Source of the DNA: an uncultured Acetatifactor sp.
Lineage (GTDB): Bacteria; Bacillota; Clostridia; Lachnospirales; Lachnospiraceae
Direction: 5' to 3'
Length of the DNA: 11,050 nt
NCBI GenBank assembly: GCA_910584235.1
Contig: CAJTZD010000095.1
Span: 1-11,050 of the forward strand
Shown here piece after piece: positions 6,728-11,050 of this stretch (position 1 is the first letter of the stretch; each line of letters starts with the position of its first letter). The translations under genes and the position numbers were made by a program. A model generated the notes under the pieces. The model saw only the letters and a list, made by a program, of their open reading frames with translations. It was not told the origin of the DNA and made no database searches.

Positions 6728-7282
6728 TCACAGAATCATTTGGGAAAAATCAATTTCCAGATCCTGGTAAATGTTGGTTTTTACCTTGTCTTTCAGAGTA
6801 TAATCCTTCATCTCGTCATGCTCAAAATCATAGACCATGATCAGATTGCGTTCATAGTCAAGGATCCAGTATTCCCGGACTCCCGCCATCCTGTATTTGA
6901 ACAGCTTCTTATTGTAATCCATGGGACGGCTTGTGGGGGAGACAATTTCAATGATCCAGTCCGGCGCTCCCTTGCAGCCTTCCTCTGTGAGTTTTTCCCT
7001 GTCACAGATAACGGAGATGTCGGGTTCCAGGTAAATCCGGTCGTCTGCGTTTAGGAATACGGCAAATGGAGCGGGAAAGACTTCGCAGTCCCCCTTGTTC
7101 TTTCCTATATAATCCCTTATGCGGAAAGCCAATTCCATGAGAATTCTTTGATGCATCAAACCGGGCGCCGCCATCATATACAGCTCGCCGTCAATCAATT
7201 CAGCCCGTTTCCCCTCCGGCAGATTATTGATATCGTCCATCGTGTAATAATATTCCAAGGGTCTTGCTGCTGCAGAACTCAT
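6728..7282 (-). CDS. Uma2 family (DUF820) putative PD-(D/E)XK endonuclease
   Basis: A 184-residue protein of full family length. It has the hallmarks of the Uma2/DUF820 nuclease-fold family: N-terminal MDDINNLPEGKRAELIDGEL (15-34), EPDISVICD (86-94), the core DWIIEIVSPTSR (108-119) and NKKLFKYRMAGVREYWILD (124-142). The restriction-like active site is probably Asp88, Glu112 and one of Lys125/Lys126, so it looks catalytically complete. Biological roles in this family are poorly known and no target can be predicted. The start at 7282 is supported by AAAGGTGG (rc of 7287-7294) 4 nt upstream and an in-frame stop shortly before. It is a single gene facing the opp operon and divergent from secG, behind its own promoter and a structured leader. 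No toxin, methylase or other defence partner adjoins it. Confidence 0.88.
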   Translation of the reverse strand: MSSAAARPLEYYYTMDDINNLPEGKRAELIDGELYMMAAPGLMHQRILMELAFRIRDYIGKNKGDCEVFPAPFAVFLNADDRIYLEPDISVICDREKLTEEGCKGAPDWIIEIVSPTSRPMDYNKKLFKYRMAGVREYWILDYERNLIMVYDFEHDEMKDYTLKDKVKTNIYQDLEIDFSQMIL

Positions 7283-7308
7283 TTTGCCACCTTTCTTTCA
7301 GCCAGCCG

Positions 7309-7356
7309 GGCAGGTTTTTTACATAGTTCCCAAGGGAACTGTCCGAATATCCTGCC
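7309..7356 (-). repeat. Nested inverted repeats in the uma2 leader
   Basis: An inner stem AGTTCCC (7325-7331) / GGGAACT (7334-7340) lies inside an outer pair GGCAGG (7309-7314) / CCTGCC (7351-7356). On the minus strand this lies in the predicted untranslated leader of uma2, ending about 15 nt before its ribosome binding site. It could fold into a two-tier stem affecting translation or mRNA stability. No U-tract follows, so it is not a terminator. It matches no riboswitch class I recognise. Confidence 0.4.
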
Positions 7357-7398
7357 GAGTTGAACACAAATTGTCCCTGTATGTTCTTTACAAGATTG

Positions 7399-7427
7399 AT
7401 TATATCAGAAGAAATCAATAACTACAA
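7399..7427 (-). promoter_or_regulatory. Predicted uma2 promoter
   Basis: On the minus strand, TATAAT (rc of 7399-7404) is preceded by TG one base upstream, giving an extended -10. A partial -35, TTGTAG (rc of 7422-7427), sits at 17-nt spacing. Transcription would start near 7392, leaving a leader of about 110 nt. The -35 overlaps the end of the AATAGAA repeat cluster, so a protein bound there could control access. Confidence 0.55.
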
Positions 7428-7487
7428 TAGAACTTTGATAATAGAATACTCCCTTGGATTCTATTATAGAACTTTGATAATAGAATC
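7426..7487. repeat. Direct and inverted AATAGAA-type repeats in the uma2/secG divergent region
   Basis: A 21-nt sequence occurs twice exactly, at 7427-7447 and 7466-7486, 39 bp apart. Each copy contains AATAGAA or TATAGAA boxes 14 bp apart (7426, 7440; 7465, 7479). The second copy also forms a perfect 11-bp inverted repeat: GATTCTATTAT (7457-7467) with ATAATAGAATC (7477-7487), spacer 9. The cluster fills the gap between the -35 elements of the two divergent promoters, which suggests operator sites. Two copies are too few for CRISPR, and no transposase is near. Confidence 0.75.
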
Positions 7488-7499
7488 TGGAAAAAGTAG

Positions 7500-7528
7500 T
7501 TGCTTTTTTGTGCGGACTATGCTAAGAT
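7500..7528 (+). promoter_or_regulatory. Predicted secG promoter
   Basis: TTGCTT (7500-7505) and TAAGAT (7523-7528) are separated by 17 nt, with TGC directly before the -10 (extended -10). The predicted start near 7535 leaves a short leader before the AGGAGG at 7554-7559. It is the only clear plus-strand promoter upstream of secG and lies just downstream of the repeat cluster. Confidence 0.6.
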
Positions 7529-7569
7529 AAATAAAGTTTGTACGCAAGATCTTAGGAGGTGTGGGACAG

Positions 7570-7809
7570 TTGGGAGTCTTAAAGATTATTTTGACAGTTT
7601 TATTTATCCTTATATGTATAGCGCTTGTTGTGTTGGTATTGATGCAGGAGGGCAAGTCCGCGGGACTGGGAGCCATCAGCGGAGCCGCTGAGACTTATTG
7701 GGGCAAGAACAAGGGACGCTCCATGGAGGGGCTTTTGGTGAAGCTGACCAAATTGCTGGCTGCATTGTTCATGATTCTTGCAGTGGTATTGAATCTGAAC
7801 GTATTTTAA
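7570..7809 (+). CDS. secG: Preprotein translocase subunit SecG
   Basis: Small membrane subunit of the SecYEG channel, which assists SecA-driven protein export. The 79-residue product has the expected size and two-helix layout: helix 1 at about 3-25 (VLKIILTVLFILICIALVVL), then the conserved loop LMQEGKSAGLGAISGAAE (about 24-41) and GKNKGRSMEG, then helix 2 at about 57-77 (LTKLLAALFMILAVVLNL). The start is TTG 7570, 10 nt after AGGAGG (7554-7559); the in-frame GTG at 7561 would sit almost on the ribosome binding site. secG followed by rnr and smpB is a common Firmicutes gene order. A promoter lies upstream, and a strong terminator starts 14 nt after the stop, so much of the transcript is probably secG alone. 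Confidence 0.93.
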   Translation: MGVLKIILTVLFILICIALVVLVLMQEGKSAGLGAISGAAETYWGKNKGRSMEGLLVKLTKLLAALFMILAVVLNLNVF

Positions 7810-7823
7810 GATACGAAATGGAG

Positions 7824-7856
7824 ACACTCTTGCGGAAAAGGCAAGAGTGTTTTTTT
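7824..7856 (+). terminator. Strong intrinsic terminator after secG
   Basis: A perfect 10-bp stem, ACACTCTTGC (7824-7833) with GCAAGAGTGT (7841-7850), has a 7-nt GGAAAAG loop and is followed at once by a run of seven Ts (7850-7856). This is textbook Rho-independent geometry. It separates secG from rnr, so rnr needs read-through or its own promoter, which I do not see in 7857-7919. Confidence 0.92.
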
Positions 7857-7919
7857 ATCCGCTCCGGGGCGTGCAAGGGGATGCGCGCCGGATGGACAGC
7901 GGGGTGTGGGAGAGGGTAT

Positions 7920-10091
7920 ATGAGTAATTTGAATCAGAAAGCGTCATGGGAAGCCAGGAAGAAAATCATCTGCGAACTGGTGAAAGATCCCATCTATGTG
8001 CCCATGAAAGAGAAAGAACTGGCCGCTTTCATGCAGGTGGCAAAAGAGGATCGGGAGGAGTTTCGGGCAATTCTGCGGGAGCTTCTGGAAGAGGGGAAGC
8101 TGATGCTGACCCCCAGGGCGAAGTACGTGAAAGGGAACGGCAGAGCCCTTACGGGCACCTTTATCAGCCACGCCAAGGGCTTTGGCTTTGTGGAGATAGA
8201 GGGGAGAGAGGAGGATCTCTATATCCCTGAGGGAAAGACCGGCGGCGCGTTCCACAAGGACACCGTGGAGGTGGCCCTGCTGCCGGAGACAGAGGGAAAG
8301 CGGCAGGAGGCCCAGGTGGTCCGTATCCTGTCCAGAGGCATTACGCAGTTAGTCGGCACTTACGACCGGGGTTCGGAGAATTACGGCTTCGTAGTGCCGG
8401 ACAACAATAAGCTGGCCAGGGATATCTTCGTTCCCAAGGAGTTTTCCAAGGGAGCCATGAACGGCCATAAAGTGGTGGTGGACATCACGGATTACGGGAA
8501 CGACAGAAAGAGTCCTGAGGGCAGGATAGTGGAGATCCTTGGCCATATCAATGATCCCGGCGTGGACATTATGTCCATTGTCCGGGGGTACGAGCTGCCG
8601 GTGGAGTTCTCGGTAAAGATCATGAACCAGGCGGAGCGGGTGTCCCAGGAGGTGTCTCAGGCGGACATGGCAGGCCGCAGGGATCTGCGGGATGTGGTGA
8701 TGGTAACCATAGACGGAGAGGACGCCAAGGACTTGGACGATGCGGTCAGTGTCACCTATGACGGGGAGCGGTATCATCTGGGGGTGCACATTGCGGATGT
8801 GACCAATTATGTACAGGAGAATTCAGCCCTGGACAGGGAGGCCTTAAAGCGGGGCACCAGCGTCTACCTGGTGGACAGAGTGATCCCCATGCTGCCCCAC
8901 GCGCTGTCCAACGGCATCTGCTCTTTGAATGCAGGCGTGGACAGGCTGGCGCTAAGCTGCCTGATGACCGTGGAGCCGGACGGGGAGATCTCGGACTATG
9001 AGATATGCGAGTCCGTGATCCGGGTGAATAAGCGCATGAGCTATACCGTAGTGAAAGAACTGCTGGAGGACGAAAGCCTTGTGGAGCGGGACGAGGGGTA
9101 CAGGCAGTATAAGGAACTGCTTCCCATGTTCCGGGAGATGGCATCCCTGTCCGGACGTCTGCGGGAGAAGCGCCGTAAGCGCGGCTCTATCGACTTCGAC
9201 TTCCCGGAGTGCAAGATCCTGTTGGACAAGGACGGGCATCCTACGGAAATCAGGCCCTATGAGCGCAACACTGCCACGGATATCATCGAGGATTTTATGC
9301 TGGCTGCAAACGAGACAGTGGCGCAGCATTTCTACTGGATGGAAATGCCCTTTGTATACCGAATCCATGATGTACCGGACGGGGAGCGCATCCGGAAGCT
9401 GGCCGCATTCATCAATAATTTCGGACTTTACATGAAAGCCGTGGGAAGAGCGGGCCAGAAGACCTCAGGGGAGGAGGTGCACCCCAAGGAGATTCAGAAG
9501 CTCCTTTCCAAAATCGCGGGGACTCCGGAGGAACCCATGATCAGCCGTCTGGCCCTGCGCAGCATGAAGCAGGCAAAGTACAGTACGGAATGTACCGGGC
9601 ACTTTGGGCTGGCCTGCCAGTATTACTGCCATTTTACTTCCCCTATCCGCAGATATCCGGATCTTCAGATACACCGGATCATCAAGGAGCAGCTGCGGGG
9701 GCGGCTTGGTGAGGAGCGCGTCGCGCATTACCGGGAGATTCTGCCCGAGGTGGCAAAGCATAGTTCCGAGACCGAGCGCCGCGCCGATGAAGCGGAGCGG
9801 GAGACTGACAAGCTGAAGAAAGTGGAGTACATGGAGGAGCGTATCGGCGAGGAATACGAGGGCGTCATCTCCGGCATCACAAGCTACGGTATCTACGTGG
9901 AACTGCCCAACACCGTGGAGGGGCTGGTACATGTGTCCAAGCTTCCCGGGGACTATTTCCGCTATGACGAGAATAGGTATGAAATGGTGGGGGATGCTAC
10001 GGGAGAGAGCTACAAGCTGGGCATGCCCGTAAAAGTGCGGGTGGAGGACTGCGATCGCTTCAACCGGACCATAGACTTTGGCATCGTTTAA
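7920..10091 (+). CDS. rnr: Ribonuclease R (3'-5' exoribonuclease)
   Basis: A processive 3'-5' hydrolytic exoribonuclease that degrades structured RNA and, with SmpB-tmRNA, nonstop mRNA. The 723-residue protein has the full domain order: N-terminal helix-turn-helix-like region (about 10-70), two cold-shock RNA-binding domains (about 77-135, with GTFISHAKGFGFVEI; about 144-205, with YGFVVPDNN and DIFVPKEF), the RNB catalytic domain (about 250-580) and a C-terminal S1 domain (about 643-722, with GVISGITSYGIYVELPNTVE). The metal-binding motif TIDGEDAKDLDDAVSV gives Asp265, Asp271, Asp273 and Asp274. HFTSPIRRYPDL (571-582) is another RNB hallmark. The long basic tail seen in some RNase R proteins is absent. 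ATG 7920 is chosen because it follows a GGGAGAGGG stretch and gives a normal N terminus; the frame is open upstream to 7698 but that overlaps secG and the terminator. smpB lies downstream. Confidence 0.96.
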   Translation: MSNLNQKASWEARKKIICELVKDPIYVPMKEKELAAFMQVAKEDREEFRAILRELLEEGKLMLTPRAKYVKGNGRALTGTFISHAKGFGFVEIEGREEDLYIPEGKTGGAFHKDTVEVALLPETEGKRQEAQVVRILSRGITQLVGTYDRGSENYGFVVPDNNKLARDIFVPKEFSKGAMNGHKVVVDITDYGNDRKSPEGRIVEILGHINDPGVDIMSIVRGYELPVEFSVKIMNQAERVSQEVSQADMAGRRDLRDVVMVTIDGEDAKDLDDAVSVTYDGERYHLGVHIADVTNYVQENSALDREALKRGTSVYLVDRVIPMLPHALSNGICSLNAGVDRLALSCLMTVEPDGEISDYEICESVIRVNKRMSYTVVKELLEDESLVERDEGYRQYKELLPMFREMASLSGRLREKRRKRGSIDFDFPECKILLDKDGHPTEIRPYERNTATDIIEDFMLAANETVAQHFYWMEMPFVYRIHDVPDGERIRKLAAFINNFGLYMKAVGRAGQKTSGEEVHPKEIQKLLSKIAGTPEEPMISRLALRSMKQAKYSTECTGHFGLACQYYCHFTSPIRRYPDLQIHRIIKEQLRGRLGEERVAHYREILPEVAKHSSETERRADEAERETDKLKKVEYMEERIGEEYEGVISGITSYGIYVELPNTVEGLVHVSKLPGDYFRYDENRYEMVGDATGESYKLGMPVKVRVEDCDRFNRTIDFGIV

Positions 10092-10109
10092 GCGAAAGGA
10101 GTTGGAGCT

Positions 10110-10181
10110 GTGTATGGAAATTGGCCTGCCGCATCGGAAGAATGGGAATTTCTGCCAGCCCCGCCCCGGAGAAAACAGTAA
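10110..10181 (+). CDS. Possible 23-codon small ORF between rnr and smpB
   Basis: AAAGGAG (10095-10101) lies just after the rnr stop, and 8 nt later a GTG (10110) opens a 23-codon frame ending at TAA 10179-10181. The peptide is rich in Trp, Glu and Pro and ends LPAPPRRKQ. An ATG at 10114 in another frame is 12 nt from the same site and would give a 54-residue product overlapping smpB. The strong ribosome site is otherwise unexplained, since smpB has its own at 10235-10244. No homologue is recognised. It may be a leader peptide or chance. Confidence 0.2.
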   Translation: MYGNWPAASEEWEFLPAPPRRKQ

Positions 10182-10247
10182 AAGCATAGCGGATGGCTGG
10201 AACAGGCAGAGACTGCCAAGAGCAGCAGTTGAATGGAGAGGAGGATT

Positions 10248-10718
10248 ATGGCAAAGGAAAAGGAAACACAGAAGCTGATTGCCAACAACAAAAAGGCGTA
10301 TCACGAATATTTTATAGAGGAGACCTATGAGGCGGGCATATCCCTCCACGGCACGGAGGTAAAGTCCATGCGCATGGGCAAGTGCAGCATCAAGGAATCC
10401 TTTATCCGCATAGAGAACGGGGAGGTCTTTGTCTACGGTATGCATGTAAGCCCCTATGAAAAAGGGAATATCTTCAACAAAGATCCCCTGCGGGTAAAAA
10501 AACTCCTGCTGCACAAGTCCGAGATCAACAAGCTGGCGGGGAAAGTGGCGGAGAAAGGCTACACCCTGGTTCCCCTTCAGGTTTATTTTAAGAACGGAAA
10601 GGTCAAGACCCAGGTGGGTTTAGCCCGGGGCAAGAAGCTCTACGACAAGCGGGAGGCCATTGCCAAAAAGGATCAGCGCAGGGAGATGGAGCGGGATTTT
10701 AAGATAAAAAATATTTAA
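10248..10718 (+). CDS. smpB: SsrA-binding protein SmpB
   Basis: Partner of tmRNA in trans-translation: it binds the tRNA-like domain and places its tail in the empty mRNA channel of a stalled ribosome. The 156 residues match the family length. Motifs include NKKAYHEYFIEETYEAGISL (14-33), GTEVKSMRMGKCSIKESF (35-52) and VYGMHVSPYEKGN (62-74) of the OB-fold core. The basic tail GLARGKKLYDKREAIAKKDQ (124-143) is expected to become helical in the ribosome. ATG 10248 is preferred over ATG 10233 because the GGAGAGGAGG at 10235-10244 lies just before it; 10233 has no site. ssrA itself begins about 290 nt downstream, and rnr precedes it, making a compact ribosome-rescue cluster. No terminator is visible right after the stop; a new promoter starts 5 nt later. 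Confidence 0.97.
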   Translation: MAKEKETQKLIANNKKAYHEYFIEETYEAGISLHGTEVKSMRMGKCSIKESFIRIENGEVFVYGMHVSPYEKGNIFNKDPLRVKKLLLHKSEINKLAGKVAEKGYTLVPLQVYFKNGKVKTQVGLARGKKLYDKREAIAKKDQRREMERDFKIKNI

Positions 10719-10722
10719 AGGC

Positions 10723-10751
10723 TTTACACCGTTCTGAAAGATTGTTATAAT
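10723..10751 (+). promoter_or_regulatory. Near-consensus promoter after smpB
   Basis: TTTACA (10723-10728) and a perfect TATAAT (10746-10751) are spaced 17 nt, with TG at 10743-10744 as an extended -10. This is the best sigma-A promoter in the window. Transcription would start near 10758, giving a leader of about 50 nt before the 60-residue gene. It may run on into ssrA, since no terminator lies between. Confidence 0.8.
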
Positions 10752-10806
10752 AAAAGTGCAGAAAATGGAATTGTAGACATGGCATAGTGAGAGAGTAGGT
10801 GGCTGC

Positions 10807-10989
10807 ATGTCCGAGAAAGAACTTTTGCAGAAAAACGTGGAGGAATTTGCGAGACTACAGGGATATATGGTTCTGGTGGAAAAAGAGTCCGATGCGTACA
10901 GAGCCATGAAAGGCCGTTATGTAGAATTGAAAGTGATATTGACTGCTTCAGGTATCAATCTTGCCGAGCTGGATATCATAAAAGAATGA
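10807..10989 (+). CDS. Small hypothetical protein between smpB and ssrA
   Basis: A 60-residue acidic soluble protein with no signal peptide or membrane segment. It starts MSEKELLQKNVEEFARLQGY and ends ASGINLAELDIIKE. It looks mainly helical at the N terminus, with a possible beta strand in the middle (YVELKVILT). I recognise no family. The gene call is supported by AGGTGG (10797-10802) 4 nt before the ATG and by the strong promoter at 10723-10751. It lies between smpB and ssrA and its stop is 18 nt before the tmRNA 5' end, so a processed co-transcript is likely. A link to ribosome rescue is position only. Confidence 0.6.
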   Translation: MSEKELLQKNVEEFARLQGYMVLVEKESDAYRAMKGRYVELKVILTASGINLAELDIIKE

Positions 10990-11007
10990 AAGTCAAAAAT
11001 TGAATAA

Positions 11008-11050
11008 GGGGTAGTAAAGGTTTCGACAGGGGTCTTGCAGCTGGAGAAGC
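11008..11050 (+). ncRNA. ssrA: Transfer-messenger RNA (tmRNA), 5' end only
   Basis: The first 43 nt match the conserved 5' end of bacterial tmRNA: GGGG at 11008-11011, then GTAAAGGTTTCGACAGGGG at 11013-11031. This forms the 5' half of the tRNA-like acceptor and D-loop region. The tag reading frame, pseudoknots and 3' end lie beyond the window. Location downstream of smpB is typical. No convincing promoter is seen just before it, so RNase P processing of a longer transcript from the promoter at 10723 is plausible. Confidence 0.92.

Noticed and set aside
6725..7054. Plus-strand open frame of 109 codons
   Set aside because: It is the reverse complement of the uma2 coding region, whose Uma2 motifs are clear.
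7427..7486. CRISPR-like repeat pair
   Set aside because: Only two 21-nt copies with an 18-nt gap, internally repetitive and located between two promoters; no cas gene nearby.
7698..7919. 74-codon upstream extension of rnr in frame
   Set aside because: It overlaps secG in another frame and crosses the secG terminator, and RNase R homologues begin near ATG 7920.
10233..10247. Alternative smpB start at ATG 10233
   Set aside because: It lies before the Shine-Dalgarno sequence rather than after it; ATG 10248 fits the family N terminus.
10974..10979. TATCAT as a -10 element for a dedicated ssrA promoter
   Set aside because: No -35 at acceptable spacing and no extended -10, so too weak to annotate.

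Overview
The window looks like chromosome from a Gram-positive anaerobe of the class Clostridia, most likely a Lachnospiraceae member. This is inferred from AGGAGG-type ribosome binding sites, frequent TTG/GTG starts, Gram-positive-style Opp proteins and the secG-rnr-smpB-ssrA order common in Firmicutes. No mobile element, CRISPR array or phage gene was seen.

Region 1 (1-6646, + strand) is an oligopeptide ABC transporter operon: the 3' end of the binding-protein gene oppA, a strong stem-loop, then oppB, oppC, oppD, oppF and a small three-helix membrane protein (probably DUF3899). oppB/oppC overlap by 1 nt, oppD/oppF are 1 nt apart, and oppF and the last gene share ATGA, so expression is tightly coupled. 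Three subunits are enlarged. OppC has about 215 residues outside the membrane between its first helix and the permease core. OppD is about twice normal length because a helical region of about 365 residues interrupts the ATPase between the Q-loop and the signature motif. OppF has about 45 extra charged residues just before its Q-loop. The catalytic motifs of both ATPases are intact. This modified transporter is the most interesting feature of the window.

Region 2 (6647-7560) holds a convergent Uma2-family (PD-(D/E)XK fold) gene on the - strand and a divergent control region. A minus-strand promoter for uma2 and a plus-strand promoter for secG flank about 60 bp of direct and inverted AATAGAA-type repeats that look like operators.

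Region 3 (7570-11050, + strand) is a secretion and RNA quality-control cluster. It holds secG (translocon subunit), a textbook terminator, rnr (RNase R), smpB, a 60-residue orphan gene behind a near-consensus promoter, and the first 43 nt of ssrA (tmRNA). SmpB and tmRNA rescue stalled ribosomes, and RNase R degrades the defective mRNA. No promoter is visible after the secG terminator, so rnr and smpB may depend on read-through. The orphan gene may be co-transcribed with ssrA.
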